Below are positions 23,975-32,740 of a stretch of 64,000 bases of DNA, piece by piece. Source of the stretch: Sulfurifustis variabilis (GTDB taxonomy: Bacteria; Pseudomonadota; Gammaproteobacteria; Acidiferrobacterales; Sulfurifustaceae); assembly GCF_002355415.1 (NCBI RefSeq), contig NZ_AP014936.1, positions 2,480,001 to 2,544,000 on the forward strand, in the 5' to 3' direction. The stretch's first letter is position 1. Each line of letters opens with the position of its first letter. Position numbers and translations under genes: made by a program. Under the pieces are notes generated by a model. That model saw only the letters and a list, made by a program, of their open reading frames with translations, was not told the DNA's origin and ran no database searches.

Positions 23975-24455
23975 GCCGAACGCCCGCCCCGGTCCCACGC
24001 CGACGGTGCGTCCGGCGGCCATCGGCGACGTGCCGGAGATCCATCATCTGCTCGAGCAGTACGCGCAGCAGGGAAACCTCCTGCCGCGGACCATGAACGA
24101 GCTCTACCGGCACTTGCGCGACTTCTTCGTCGTGGAGATCGACGGGCGCGTCGCCGCGTGCGGCGCGCTGGAGATCTTCACCGAGTCGCTGGGCGAGATT
24201 CGTTCTCTCGTCGTCCACGACGATTACAAGGGCCGGGGATTCGGCCGGTTGCTCGTGGGGCGCCTGATCGAGGAGGCGCGCGCGATCGGGCTCAGGCGCC
24301 TCATGGCGCTGACGTACGTACCGGGTTTCTTCCACAAGCTCGGCTTCAAGACGGTCCCCAAGGACACCCTGCCGGAAAAGGTCTGGGGCATCTGCGTGAA
24401 GTGCTACAAGTACAACCACTGCGACGAGATCGCGGTGCTCATCGAGCTGCGCTAG
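23961..24455 (+). CDS. GNAT-family N-acetyltransferase (ArgA-like domain)
   Basis: A single GNAT domain carries the acetyl-CoA loop VVHDDYKGRGFGRLLVGRL near residue 85. The pattern AAIGDVPEIHHLLEQYA then EIRSLVV and FFHKLGFKTVPKDTLPEKVW resembles the acetyltransferase domain of N-acetylglutamate synthases. No amino-acid kinase domain is attached. The GTG at 23961 overlaps recN by 14 bases; a GTG at 24006 is an alternative giving 149 residues. It ends with several cysteines (GICVKCYKYNHC). The substrate is unproven. Confidence 0.8.
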   Translation: MPPPEPNARPGPTPTVRPAAIGDVPEIHHLLEQYAQQGNLLPRTMNELYRHLRDFFVVEIDGRVAACGALEIFTESLGEIRSLVVHDDYKGRGFGRLLVGRLIEEARAIGLRRLMALTYVPGFFHKLGFKTVPKDTLPEKVWGICVKCYKYNHCDEIAVLIELR

Positions 24456-24516
24456 CCTTGCCGCACCCGACCGGGCGTCGCTATCCTTGCGCGGTTTCGT
24501 CGCGACGTCCGACCTG

Positions 24517-24828
24517 ATGCGCTCCCTGCGCGGTACCCGACAGCCGCTGTCCGCCCTCCTGCTCGCGGCCCTCCTGCTCGCCGCCGCGCTCGCGGTCTAC
24601 GCGCACCTGATCGACCACGAGCTGACCGGGGCGGACACCCCGTGCGCCGTCTGCCTGCACGGCGCCCAGCTCGACAAGCCGGCGACCGCGGCCGCCGCCG
24701 TGTTCTTCGCGCCGGTCGCCCCCTCGCGCCTGGAGCCCTCGACCTCCACGACCCTCCGCACTTCGGTAACGGTGGGGTCGTCCACCGCGCGCGGCCCCCC
24801 GCACGGCTCCGTTTCTCTCGTCAGTTGA
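24517..24828 (+). CDS. Small membrane protein with a CxxC motif, metal-uptake cluster
   Basis: The 103-residue protein starts MRSLRGTRQPLSALLLAAL at ATG 24517; a TTG at 24487 is an alternative. One membrane helix (about residues 10-30) is followed by HLIDHELTGADTPCAVCLHG, a short His/Cys-rich stretch that could bind metal. The rest is low complexity. It resembles the small DUF2946-like proteins found near metal transport genes, but I cannot confirm the family. It lies 75 bases upstream of the porin gene. Confidence 0.55.
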   Translation: MRSLRGTRQPLSALLLAALLLAAALAVYAHLIDHELTGADTPCAVCLHGAQLDKPATAAAAVFFAPVAPSRLEPSTSTTLRTSVTVGSSTARGPPHGSVSLVS

Positions 24829-24903
24829 GCCCTCCCGGCGGTACGCCGGCGAGTTTGTTTCGACGACCGGGCGAGCCCGGGGCAGAGATTTTCGGAGGAA
24901 ACC

Positions 24904-26142
24904 ATGCGACCTCATCCGCTTGCGGCAGTCCTGGCGATGACGGCGTCCGTTGCGATCGCGGCGGAGGCGCCGCACGGGCAAGACGAACGGTTGCGCGAGC
25001 TGGAACGACGCCTGGAACGCCTCGAACGGAGCGGGGCAACGCGTGACAACGCGGGTCCCGGCCGGATCACCGCGAACGCGTTCAACCCCGCGATCAGCCT
25101 GATTCTCGACGGCCGCCTGACCGGATTCGGACGCGATCCGGACACGTACGCGCTGCCGGGCTTCGCGCTCGCCGAGGAGACCGGGCCCGGCGAAGACGGG
25201 CTTTCGCTCGCCGAATCGGAGCTCGCGATCAGCGCGAACATCGACGACAAGTTCTACGGCTTCTTCACGGCCGCGCTGACACCCGAAAACGAGATCGAGA
25301 TCGAAGAGGCCTACTTCGAGACCCTGGCACTGGGCGGCGGCGTCACGATCAAGGCCGGTCGGTTCCTGTCGCACATCGGCTATCTCAACCCGATCCACGC
25401 GCACGCCTGGGATTTCGCGGATCAGCCGCTCGTCTACCGCGCGCTCCTCGGCAATCAGTACGGCGACGACGGCGCGCAGCTGCGCTGGGTGGCGCCGACG
25501 ACGCTGTACCTCGAGCTCGGCGCCGAGCTTTTTCGCGGCGATGCGTTCCCGGCGGGCGGCGCGGCGAACGACGGCAAGGGAACGCGCGCGTTCTTCGCGC
25601 GGGTCGGCGGCGACGCGGGCGTGAGCCACGCCTGGCGGGCCGGCGCGTCGTTCATGAAGGCCGAGGCCGACGAGCGGGAAACCGGCGACGGTGATCTGTT
25701 CAGCGGCGAGAGCGAGCTTCTCGGCGTCGATGTCGTGTGGAAGTGGGCACCCGACGGCAACGCGCGCGAGCGCAATCTCAAGCTGCAGACGGAGTACTTC
25801 GTGCGGGACGAATCGGGCGAGTTCAACGCGCAGGATTACGACGGCGAGCAGCGCGGCTGGTACGCGCAGGCCGTGTATCAGTTCATGCCGCGCTGGCGCA
25901 TCGGCCTGCGGCACGACCGCCTGAAGGCCGATGCGGTCGATGCGGCACTCGCGGGCAGCGTGCTCGATCCGGACGGCCACGCGCCGCGGCGCACCAGCGC
26001 GATGATCGATTTCGCCAACAGCGAGTTCGCGCGCCTGAGGCTGCAGTACAACCGCGACGAATCGCGCGCCGACGGGCGTGACGATCAGTGGTACCTGCAG
26101 TACGTCATGAGCCTGGGCGCGCACGGCGCGCACACGTTCTGA
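24904..26142 (+). CDS. Outer-membrane porin-like protein of a metal-uptake cluster
   Basis: The 412-residue protein has a signal peptide (residues 1-20) and a short coiled coil [16 protein letters not shown]. It then has a beta-rich region with alternating strands such as FYGFFTAALTPENEIEIEEA and a barrel-like C-terminus ending in HGAHTF. The ATG has a strong GGAGGAAACC ribosome site. The layout matches porin-like proteins found with zinc-type ABC binding proteins. It probably lets a metal complex cross the outer membrane; this role is inferred from neighbours. Confidence 0.7.
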   Translation: MRPHPLAAVLAMTASVAIAAEAPHGQDERLRELERRLERLERSGATRDNAGPGRITANAFNPAISLILDGRLTGFGRDPDTYALPGFALAEETGPGEDGLSLAESELAISANIDDKFYGFFTAALTPENEIEIEEAYFETLALGGGVTIKAGRFLSHIGYLNPIHAHAWDFADQPLVYRALLGNQYGDDGAQLRWVAPTTLYLELGAELFRGDAFPAGGAANDGKGTRAFFARVGGDAGVSHAWRAGASFMKAEADERETGDGDLFSGESELLGVDVVWKWAPDGNARERNLKLQTEYFVRDESGEFNAQDYDGEQRGWYAQAVYQFMPRWRIGLRHDRLKADAVDAALAGSVLDPDGHAPRRTSAMIDFANSEFARLRLQYNRDESRADGRDDQWYLQYVMSLGAHGAHTF

Positions 26143-26225
26143 ATGCAGATTCTCACCACACCCCCCTTTGGCAAGGGCGAGGGCAACGGTGGAATAGCTT
26201 CAACGAACCGGACATCGACACGACC

Positions 26226-27122
26226 ATGAAGCGCCTGATACTCGCACTCCTGCTGCTTGCCCCGCTCGCGCCGGCGCACGCCGCGCTCAACGTTTTCGCC
26301 TGCGAACCGGAGTGGGCGGCGCTCGTCGCCGAGCTGGCCGGGGAGCGCGCGAAGGTGTATTCCGCGACCACCGCCCGGCAGGATCCGCACCGCATCGAGG
26401 CGCGCCCGAGCCTGATCGCGCGGGTGCGCCGCGCCGATCTCGTCGTGTGCACCGGCGCGGAGCTCGAGATCGGTTGGCTGCCCCTGCTGCTGCGTCAGGC
26501 CGGCAACGCCCGGGTCCAGCCCGGCCAAGCCGGCTACTTCGAGGCGGCGGCCGTGGTCGAGCGCCTCGACGTGCCGACGACGGTCGACCGCGCCATGGGC
26601 GACGTGCACGCCAGCGGCAACCCGCACGTGCACACGGACCCGCGGCGCATCGCGCGCATCGCCGAGCACCTGAGCGCGCGCCTCGCCGGGCTCGACCCGG
26701 CGAACGCGCAGGCGTACCGCGACCGCCTCGCGGACTTCTCGCGCCGCTGGTCGGAGGCGCTCGATCGCTGGAGCGCGCGTGCCGCGCCGCTGCGCGGCGT
26801 GCGCGTCGTGGCGCATCACAAGGACTGGGTCTATCTCTACGAGTGGCTGGGGATGGAATCCGCGGGGTATCTCGAGGTGAAACCCGGCATCCCGCCAAGC
26901 GCGGCGCATCTCGCCGCGCTCAAGGTCGAGCTGGCCGCGCAGCCGGCACGCCTGGTTCTGCGCACCCCCTACCAGGATCCGCGTGCGTCCGAGTGGCTGG
27001 CGCAGCAGACCGGCGTCGTGCCGGTCGAGCTGCCTTACACCGCAGGCGGAACACCGGGGACCGCCGACCTCTTCGGTCTCGTCGAGGTCACCGTGGAACG
27101 GCTGCTGGCCGGGCTGCAATGA
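26226..27122 (+). CDS. Metal ABC transporter substrate-binding protein (ZnuA-like)
   Basis: This is a cluster A-I periplasmic binding protein of 298 residues with a signal peptide (MKRLILALLLLAPLAPAHA). Potential metal-coordinating histidines are in ARQDPHRIEARPS, GNPHVHTDPRR and VVAHHKDWVYLYEW, matching the three histidine positions of ZnuA-type proteins. There is no long His-rich loop. The stop overlaps the permease start (ATGA). Zinc is the likely ligand, with manganese or iron possible. Confidence 0.88.
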   Translation: MKRLILALLLLAPLAPAHAALNVFACEPEWAALVAELAGERAKVYSATTARQDPHRIEARPSLIARVRRADLVVCTGAELEIGWLPLLLRQAGNARVQPGQAGYFEAAAVVERLDVPTTVDRAMGDVHASGNPHVHTDPRRIARIAEHLSARLAGLDPANAQAYRDRLADFSRRWSEALDRWSARAAPLRGVRVVAHHKDWVYLYEWLGMESAGYLEVKPGIPPSAAHLAALKVELAAQPARLVLRTPYQDPRASEWLAQQTGVVPVELPYTAGGTPGTADLFGLVEVTVERLLAGLQ

Positions 27123-27901
27123 GCACCGAGGCCCTCGATCCGGTCATCCTGGTCCCGGCGCTGCTGGCCGGCCTCCTGGTCCTCGCGACGCACGTGCCGC
27201 TCGGACGCCAGGTGCTGGCGCGGGGGATCATCTTCATCGACCTCGCCGTCGCGCAGGTGGCGGGGCTCGGCGTGATAGCGGCGTATGCCCTCGACATGCA
27301 GCCGGGCGCGTTCGGGGTGCAGCTCGCGGCAGTGGTCGCGGCGCTTGCCGCTGCCGCATTGCTGCGCTACGCGGAGTCACGCTGGCCCGAGATCCTCGAG
27401 GCACTGATCGGCGGACTGTTCGTGGTCGCCGCGAGCATTGCGGTGCTGCTGCTCGCCGGCAACCCGCACGGCGGGGAGCATTTGCGCGACCTGCTCACCG
27501 GCCAGATCCTTTGGGTCTCACCCTCGGCGCTGGTGGTGGCCGCCGCGGTGTATGCCGTTGTGCTGGCGGCGTGGTTCGGCCTGCGCGCCCGGCAGGGCGG
27601 TACGGCGTTCTACGTCCTCTTCGCGGTCACCGTCACGGTGTCGGTGCAGCTCGTCGGGGTCTATCTCGTCTTCGCGAGCCTGATCCTGCCGGCGCTCGCG
27701 GTGCGCCGCCTCGGTACGGGCGCCGGGCTGGTCTGCGGCTATGCGATCGGAGGCATCGGCTACGCGCTCGGCATCGTACTCTCGGCGCTGCTCGATCTGC
27801 CCACGGGCGCGGTCGTAGTCTGCACGCTCGCGCTGGTGGCGGGGCTCGGCGGATTCATCCGCGCGCGGGCCGGGCGAGCGCCCGACGGCGAGGCCGCATA
27901 G
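27119..27901 (+). CDS. Metal ABC transporter permease (ZnuB-like)
   Basis: The 260-residue protein is highly hydrophobic with about seven to eight helices. It has the ABC-3 family pattern FIDLAVAQVAGLGVIAAYAL near the N-terminus and VGVYLVFASLILPALAVRR near residue 185, the likely coupling region. It overlaps the binding-protein gene by four bases. No ATP-binding gene follows, so the ATPase must be encoded elsewhere or be missing. Confidence 0.88.
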   Translation: MSTEALDPVILVPALLAGLLVLATHVPLGRQVLARGIIFIDLAVAQVAGLGVIAAYALDMQPGAFGVQLAAVVAALAAAALLRYAESRWPEILEALIGGLFVVAASIAVLLLAGNPHGGEHLRDLLTGQILWVSPSALVVAAAVYAVVLAAWFGLRARQGGTAFYVLFAVTVTVSVQLVGVYLVFASLILPALAVRRLGTGAGLVCGYAIGGIGYALGIVLSALLDLPTGAVVVCTLALVAGLGGFIRARAGRAPDGEAA

Positions 27902-28245
27902 CTATTCGAAGCGCGAGGCGCGCACGGTGTAGTGCAGGTCGGGGGGCGGTGCCGGCTCCTCCCATGTCACGTGGCCGGTGCCGTCCGCGCCCACGTCGAT
28001 CGCGAGCCCGCGGATCGTGTTCGAGCCGTCCAATGCGGCCAATCGGAGCATCGCTGCGCCCCACGCGAGCAGCCTGCCCTCCGGGACGACGCCCCACAGG
28101 CCGTAGAGCATGGCCGCGCCAACGATGACATTGATGACGAGAATGCCGGGGAGGTAGCGATAGACGATCTTGATCTGCTCGCCGAGGACCTGCCGTGCGC
28201 GCTGCTTGAGGTCGGCGGCCGGACCGCCGACGGAGGTGCGTCCAC
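27902..28245 (-). pseudogene. Decayed remnant of a membrane signalling protein N-terminus
   Basis: One minus-strand frame reads DLKQRARQVLGEQIKIVYRY and then a membrane helix (LPGILVINVIVGAAMLYGLWG). This resembles the N-terminus of some GGDEF/EAL or kinase proteins. That frame has no ATG, GTG or TTG upstream of 28111. A GTG at 28245 with a strong GGGGGAGGAG ribosome site is in a different frame, suggesting a frameshift near 28215. The frame ends at 27902, directly abutting the permease stop, without any catalytic domain. A genuine 69-residue product from ATG 28111 is the alternative. Confidence 0.45.
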
Positions 28246-28281
28246 CGGATCTCCTCCCCCGACTGAACTCAGGTGCGGGTT

Positions 28282-28316
28282 GGCCGGCATCGGGGCGCCG
28301 GCCGGCCGTTTTTCTT
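28282..28316 (+). terminator. Possible intrinsic terminator facing the metal-uptake genes
   Basis: GGCCGG (28282-28287) can pair with CCGGCC (28298-28303), followed after GGCCG by TTTTTCTT. It would stop rightward transcripts before they enter fur antisense. The stem is short and the gap to the T-run is imperfect. Confidence 0.35.
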
Positions 28317-28325
28317 CCTACGCCT

Positions 28326-28784
28326 TCAAGGCTTCTTCGAGCAGCGGCCGTTCTTCTTCATGCCTTCGCAGACGCCGTAGAGATAGAGCGCATGGTCATC
28401 GATCACGAACCCGGCGTCGGCGGCGACCCGGCGCTGGCGCTGCTCGATCTCGCCGTCGTAGAACTCGAACACCTGACCGCATTCCATGCATACCATGTGG
28501 TCGTGGTGTCCGCCGCGGTTGACCTCGAACACCGAGCGCCCGCCCTCGAAGTTGTGACGGATGACGAGGCCCGCCGCCTGAAACTGCGTGAGCACACGGT
28601 ATACCGTCGCGAGACCGACCTCCTCGCCCGACTGGATCAGCCGCTTGTACACCTCCTCGGCCGTCAGGTGCGGGTGCTCGGTCGACTCGAGGATCTGCAG
28701 GATCTTGAGCCGGGGCACGGTTGCCTTGAGCCCGGCCTTCTTGAGATCGGCGCTGCCTTCCGATGGGTGGGGGCCCTGGGCCAT
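28326..28784 (-). CDS. fur: Ferric uptake regulator Fur
   Basis: Fur is the Fe(II)-responsive repressor of iron acquisition. The 152-residue protein has the N-terminal winged helix (LKATVPRLKILQILE and GLATVYRVLTQFQAAGLV) and the metal-site block GGHHDHMVCMECGQVFEF. A C-terminal CEGMKKNGRC supplies a second cysteine pair. The divergent position from bamE is the classic fur/omlA arrangement, which favours Fur over Zur even though a zinc-type transporter is nearby. Confidence 0.93.
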   Translation of the reverse strand: MAQGPHPSEGSADLKKAGLKATVPRLKILQILESTEHPHLTAEEVYKRLIQSGEEVGLATVYRVLTQFQAAGLVIRHNFEGGRSVFEVNRGGHHDHMVCMECGQVFEFYDGEIEQRQRRVAADAGFVIDDHALYLYGVCEGMKKNGRCSKKP

Positions 28785-28802
28785 GAATGACGCTCTCCGC
28801 GC

Positions 28803-28833
28803 TTGAAAGAAGGTTGGCCGGATGAGGTATGAT
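28803..28833 (+). promoter_or_regulatory. Possible bamE promoter
   Basis: TTGAAA (28803-28808) and TATGAT (28828-28833) are separated by 19 bases, slightly long, and lie about 40 bases upstream of the bamE ATG. Confidence 0.4.
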
Positions 28834-28871
28834 GCCGCAGTTTAATTCACCGCCCCACCGTACATCAAAGA

Positions 28872-29318
28872 ATGCTCAGGTCTCTAGGTCTCGCAGCGGT
28901 ACTCGGCACCGGGCTGCTCGCAGGCTGCATCGGCGTCTACAAAACGGACATCCAGCAGGGCAACGTCGTGACACCCGACATGGTGGAGAAGCTGAAGACC
29001 GGGATGACCCGCAGCCAGGTACGCTTCGTGCTCGGGACTCCGCTCGTAACGGACACGTTTCATCCGGATCGCTGGGACTACGTCTTCTACCAGAAGCGCG
29101 GCGCCGACGCGCCGTTCGAGCCGAGTCAGTTCACCGTGATCTTCCAGGGCGACGCGCTGCTGCGCGTCGAAGGCGCCCCCACGGACGACATCGCGCCGCC
29201 CGCCGCGGCGCCCTCCGGCGTCCTGACGCGCGACGAGCCGGGCGGCACCGGCGCCGGCGCGCGCCTCAACGGCGTTTCGACCGCGAACGACCCGCTCGCT
29301 CCCGGCGCGCTGCCTTAG
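28872..29318 (+). CDS. bamE: Outer membrane protein assembly factor BamE (SmpA/OmlA)
   Basis: BamE is a lipoprotein of the outer-membrane barrel assembly machine. The 148-residue protein has a lipobox LLAGC with the lipidated Cys at 19. It then has the core [39 protein letters not shown] and [11 protein letters not shown], all diagnostic. The C-terminal 35 residues are low complexity. Its 3' end overlaps the convergent ratB gene by 53 bases. Confidence 0.95.
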   Translation: MLRSLGLAAVLGTGLLAGCIGVYKTDIQQGNVVTPDMVEKLKTGMTRSQVRFVLGTPLVTDTFHPDRWDYVFYQKRGADAPFEPSQFTVIFQGDALLRVEGAPTDDIAPPAAAPSGVLTRDEPGGTGAGARLNGVSTANDPLAPGALP

Positions 29319-29562
29319 CGTCGGCGACGAGCGGCCGGTAGATCTCGACCCGGTCCCCCTCCTCCACGGAATCGCCGAGCTGCGCGGCGAGACCGAAGAT
29401 GCCGACGCGCGCTTTCGCGAGATCGATCTCCGGAAAACGCTCGAGCAGGCCCGAGGCGCGGATGGCGTCGAGGACGGTCCCGCCCGCCGGCAGCACCACG
29501 CGTTCCACCGCCTGCACCTCCGGCCGCGCGTACGCGACCTCGACCCGTATGGCCGCGCTCAC
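29266..29562 (-). CDS. ratB: RnfH-family ubiquitin-like protein (RatB)
   Basis: This 98-residue protein of the RnfH/RatB family starts at a GTG at 29562 ([20 protein letters not shown]), overlapping the ratA stop by four bases. The beta-grasp core includes [20 protein letters not shown] and a final block [19 protein letters not shown]. It ends in a basic tail. The cellular role is unclear; despite the name, toxin-antitoxin function is disputed. It is usually paired with ratA, as here. Confidence 0.9.
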   Translation of the reverse strand: MSAAIRVEVAYARPEVQAVERVVLPAGGTVLDAIRASGLLERFPEIDLAKARVGIFGLAAQLGDSVEEGDRVEIYRPLVADAKAARRERAGRSRSKRR

Positions 29563-29996
29563 CGGCGCCCGTGCAGCTCGATCGCGCGCTTGTGGAAGGC
29601 GTCGACCAGCTGGGTCGCGATCGTCGTGAACACCGGCGTGAGCGCCACCGCGAGCAGCCGGTTCTCGACCTCGAACTCGAGATCGACCGAGATCTTCGAG
29701 GAGCGCTCGTCGAGCGGCTGAAACCGCCAGTAGCCGTGCAGGTAGCGAAACGGCCCCTCGACCAGCCGTATCTCCATCATCTTGTTCTTCTGGAGCAGGT
29801 TGCGCGTGGTGAAGGTCTTGTGGATGCCGCCGTACGCGATGGTGATTGCGGCGAGCACCTCGTCTTCGGTCCGGGACAGGACGCGGGCGTCGCCGCACCA
29901 GGGCAGGAAGCGCGGGTACGCCGGAATGTCGGCGACGAGCGCGTACATCTCCGCGTCGCTGTAGGGGACGAGGGCCGAACGCCTGATCGAGCTCAC
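29559..29996 (-). CDS. ratA: START/COQ10-family protein RatA
   Basis: The 145-residue protein belongs to the START-like polyketide cyclase/COQ10 family. Its N-terminal signature is [28 protein letters not shown]. The later blocks [20 protein letters not shown] and [21 protein letters not shown] complete the fold. Relatives are linked to ubiquinone handling and to ribosome-associated toxicity in E. coli. It overlaps both the transporter gene upstream and ratB downstream by four bases. Confidence 0.92.
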   Translation of the reverse strand: MSSIRRSALVPYSDAEMYALVADIPAYPRFLPWCGDARVLSRTEDEVLAAITIAYGGIHKTFTTRNLLQKNKMMEIRLVEGPFRYLHGYWRFQPLDERSSKISVDLEFEVENRLLAVALTPVFTTIATQLVDAFHKRAIELHGRR

Positions 29997-31474
29997 GCGT
30001 ACAGTTTAGGGAGGATGAAGAAAAGGACCAACAGCAGAGCCGGGATCACCAGCCGGACGAGCCACAGCCACATGTCGAACACGCAAGGCGAACGCATGCC
30101 GAGCTCGGTGCGCACGCGCTCGGCACCCAGCATCCAGCCGGCGAATACCGCGACCAGCAGGCCCGTGAGCGGCAGCATTCCGTACGCGGTGACGATCTGC
30201 AGCAGGTCGAACGCGCCCAGCCGCTTCTCGACGCCGAGGAACCTGAACGAGAACTGCCAGTGGTTGAACGAGAGGATGACGACGAGGCCGAGGGCCCAGG
30301 CGATGATCCCGCAAAGCACGACCGCGCGACGGCGCTCCAGGCCGAAGCGCTCGTGCAGCCACACGAGGGCCGGCTCGACCAGGCCCATGGCCGTGAGCAG
30401 CGCGACGACGACCAGCAGACCGAAAAAGATGCTCGCGAACCACCGCCCGAGCGGCAGATGATCGAACGCGAGCGGGATCGCCTGGAACACGAGACCCGGC
30501 CCGGCGGCGGGCTCGACGCCGCCCGCGAACAGCACGGCGAAGACGATCACGGCCCCGGCGACGGAGGCGAAGGTGTCGAGGCCGACCACCGTGAGCGCGA
30601 CCCGGGGCACCGAGGCCTCGCTCTTCAGGTAGGCCCCGTACACGAGCATGAGACCCATGCCGAGTGAAAGACTGAAGAACAGGTGCGCCAGCGCCGCGAG
30701 CCAGACCATGGGCGACAGCCGGGTGAAGTCGGGAACGAAAAGAAACGCCGCGGCGTCGTCGAAGCCGCCGAGCGCCGCGCTGTACGTCAGCAGGACGAGC
30801 AGGAGCACGAAGAGCAGCGGAACCAGGAGCTTGACCGCCGGCTCGAGCCCCCGGCGCACGCCGCGCGCGGCGACGAGCATGGTGGCGACGACGAACGCGC
30901 TGTGCCAGAAGAGCTGCTTCTCCGGGTCGTTTACCATGTTGGCGAAAACGCTGGCGACGCCGTCGGCGGTGAGGCCGTCGAACACGCCGAGCACCGAGCG
31001 CACGAAATAGCCGAGCGCCCATCCGGCGATGACGCTCAGGTAGGTGAAGATCAGAAACCCGCCGAGCACCCCGATGCCGCCCACGACCACCCAGCGGACC
31101 CCTGCGCGCGTCGAGCGTCCGAGGTCCCGAAACACGGCGACCGGCGATCCGCGCCCCATCCGGCCGAGCAGCACTTCGGAGATGAGCAGCGGCACGCCGA
31201 CGGCGAAGGCGAGGATCAGGTAGACCAGGATGAAGGCCCCGCCCCCGTTCTGGCTCACGAGATAGGGGAACTGCCAGAAGTTGCTGAAGCCGATGGTCGC
31301 ACCCGTCGCCGCGAGCACGAACACGAAGGAATCGGACCAGCGCTCGGCGACCGGGCGCGAGAGCCCTGCGACCGGAGCGGGGGAAGCGGGTTTGTCCGGC
31401 GTGGACGGGCGGGGCTCGGTCACGGCGGGACGCGCGCGGGCAGCAGCAGTCTTGCGGCGACCGGCCCTTTGCAC
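29993..31474 (-). CDS. Sodium-dependent transporter, neurotransmitter:sodium symporter (NSS) family
   Basis: The 493-residue inner-membrane protein has about 11-12 helices. The helix 1 signature [27 protein letters not shown] includes the unwound sodium and substrate site typical of LeuT-like bacterial members. A cytosolic N-terminus of about 45 residues is rich in Pro, Ala and Arg. The start is GTG at 31474. It probably imports an amino acid or related compound with sodium. Its stop overlaps ratA by four bases, an unusual operon partner. Confidence 0.9.
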   Translation of the reverse strand: MQRAGRRKTAAARARPAVTEPRPSTPDKPASPAPVAGLSRPVAERWSDSFVFVLAATGATIGFSNFWQFPYLVSQNGGGAFILVYLILAFAVGVPLLISEVLLGRMGRGSPVAVFRDLGRSTRAGVRWVVVGGIGVLGGFLIFTYLSVIAGWALGYFVRSVLGVFDGLTADGVASVFANMVNDPEKQLFWHSAFVVATMLVAARGVRRGLEPAVKLLVPLLFVLLLVLLTYSAALGGFDDAAAFLFVPDFTRLSPMVWLAALAHLFFSLSLGMGLMLVYGAYLKSEASVPRVALTVVGLDTFASVAGAVIVFAVLFAGGVEPAAGPGLVFQAIPLAFDHLPLGRWFASIFFGLLVVVALLTAMGLVEPALVWLHERFGLERRRAVVLCGIIAWALGLVVILSFNHWQFSFRFLGVEKRLGAFDLLQIVTAYGMLPLTGLLVAVFAGWMLGAERVRTELGMRSPCVFDMWLWLVRLVIPALLLVLFFILPKLYA

Positions 31475-31578
31475 GAGTGAAACGCCCCCCTGGTAATAGT
31501 TCTTGCTGCCCGAAGGATAGTCGCGGGTCGACCCGCCTGCCCACCTCCGCCCGTCGGTCCCAATCGCCCCGGCTCACT

Positions 31579-31584
31579 TATAAT
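31579..31584 (+). promoter_or_regulatory. Consensus -10 box (TATAAT) upstream of smpB
   Basis: A perfect TATAAT lies 32 bases before the smpB ATG. No good -35 is seen at 17 bases, so the full promoter is uncertain. Confidence 0.45.
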
Positions 31585-31616
31585 AGATGCATCCGGCGTC
31601 GCGCCGACTTCTCACC

Positions 31617-32090
31617 ATGCCCAAACCGAAAAAAACCGCCGCCGGCTCGCAGATCGCACAGAACCGCCGCGCGCGCCATGACTACTTCATCGAGCAGAAG
31701 TACGAGGCCGGCCTCGCGCTTCAGGGCTGGGAGGTGAAGAGCCTGCGTGCCGGCCGCGCACAGCTGAAGGAGGGCTACGTGCGGCTCGAGGGCGGCGAGG
31801 CGTGGCTCGTCGGGACGCACTTCTCCCCGCTCACATCGGCCTCGACCCATGTCCGGCCCGACCCGAGCCGGGCCCGCAAGCTGCTGCTGCACCGCGAGGA
31901 GCTGGGCAAGCTCTTCGGCGCGGTCGAGCGCCGCGGTTACACGCTCGTGCCGCTTTCGCTCTACTGGAAGCACGGGCGCGCGAAGCTCGAGATCGGGCTT
32001 GCCCGCGGCAAGCAGCTCCACGACAAGCGCGCCGATCTGAAGGCCCGCGAAAGCGCGCGCGAGGTCGAGCGCGCCATGAAGGCCCGCTGA
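31617..32090 (+). CDS. smpB: SsrA-binding protein SmpB
   Basis: SmpB binds tmRNA and brings it to stalled ribosomes. The ATG at 31617 gives 157 residues starting [19 protein letters not shown], the normal family start. The core includes [20 protein letters not shown] and [14 protein letters not shown]. The C-terminal basic tail ([20 protein letters not shown]) acts in the decoding centre. It lies 50 bases upstream of the tmRNA gene, its partner. Confidence 0.97.
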   Translation: MPKPKKTAAGSQIAQNRRARHDYFIEQKYEAGLALQGWEVKSLRAGRAQLKEGYVRLEGGEAWLVGTHFSPLTSASTHVRPDPSRARKLLLHREELGKLFGAVERRGYTLVPLSLYWKHGRAKLEIGLARGKQLHDKRADLKARESAREVERAMKAR

Positions 32091-32102
32091 CGGCGAACGC
32101 CC

Positions 32103-32131
32103 TTGTTTTGCCTGCCACCAGACCCTACTAT
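32103..32131 (+). promoter_or_regulatory. Probable ssrA promoter
   Basis: TTGTTT (32103-32108) and TACTAT (32126-32131) are separated by 17 bases and end 9 bases before the mature tmRNA 5' end. Confidence 0.6.
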
Positions 32132-32231
32132 GCCTTGCATGGGGGCGATCGGCTTCGACGTGGGTCGCGAAACCTCTGGAGCATGCCGAGGTGCAGAGTT
32201 CCTCGTAAATCCAGCTGCAACCAACATAGTT

Positions 32232-32264
32232 GCCAACGACGACAACTACGCCCTAGCGGCTTAA
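32232..32264 (+). CDS. tmRNA-encoded proteolysis tag ANDDNYALAA
   Basis: The resume codon GCC is followed by codons for NDDNYALAA and TAA. It differs from the E. coli tag ANDENYALAA by one residue. The terminal ALAA is the signal for ClpXP, and FtsH encoded in this window can also recognise it. Confidence 0.93.
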   Translation, partial: ANDDNYALAA

Positions 32265-32479
32265 TCCCCGCTAGCCTCTCGCCCAGCGTTTCTCCCGTGG
32301 GCCGGGACCGAGGGGTCGATTACACGGGATCGCGCTTCATCGTGTCTGTTGGTGGGGCGCTAAACCAATAGCAGGCTAAGCCTGTCGACGATCCCGTCTG
32401 TCGGAGAGCGGCAGGTCAAATCAAAGACAGACTACGCATGTAGAACCGGAGCTGTAGGGCTTGCGGACGCGGGTTCGAT

Positions 32480-32740
32480 TAACACCATGGTCGCCTCTGC
32501 TCGAGAGGGCAGAGTGAAAACGGGGCTCATTCGGCGAACCCTGCGCCACCGAGAGGTGGTATGGCAACGCCGAGGGGTAGCGAGGGGCCAACCCGAGCTG
32601 CCCTGTAGAGACTTATAGACCGGCTGAGTCGCCAAAGCGGCGGAGCCGGCACTAGGATCCGGCAACGGATAACACGCCCCGCATCCCGGAAACGGGATGA
32701 AGGCATAGTCCAGCCCGTATCGAAAGATACGGAACAGCTG
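32480..32740 (+). mobile_element. Group I self-splicing intron in the tmRNA T-loop
   Basis: The 261-nt insert begins after a U and ends in G (32740), the group I rule. P1 can form between exon CGAU (32476-32479) and GUCG (32490-32493) with a U.G pair at the splice site. Other elements: P2 CTCTGC/GCAGAG (32495-32514); P3 CGGGGC (32521-32526) with GCCCCG (32676-32681); P8 CATCCCG-GAAA-CGGGATG (32682-32699); and P9 CCGTATC-GAAA-GATACGG (32715-32732). The core motif ATAGTCC (32705-32711) is P7, pairing with ACTA at 32651-32654. No open frame lies inside. Confidence 0.9.

Noticed and set aside
26155-26190. CCCCCCTTTGGCAAGGGCGAGGG resembles part of a dispersed GC-rich repeat
   Set aside because: Only a weak inverted repeat is seen and no second copy was noticed in the window.
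28326-28784. Interpretation of fur as zur because of the adjacent zinc-type transporter
   Set aside because: The divergent bamE neighbour and sequence pattern match Fur; the metal genes are on the other strand, separated by a remnant.
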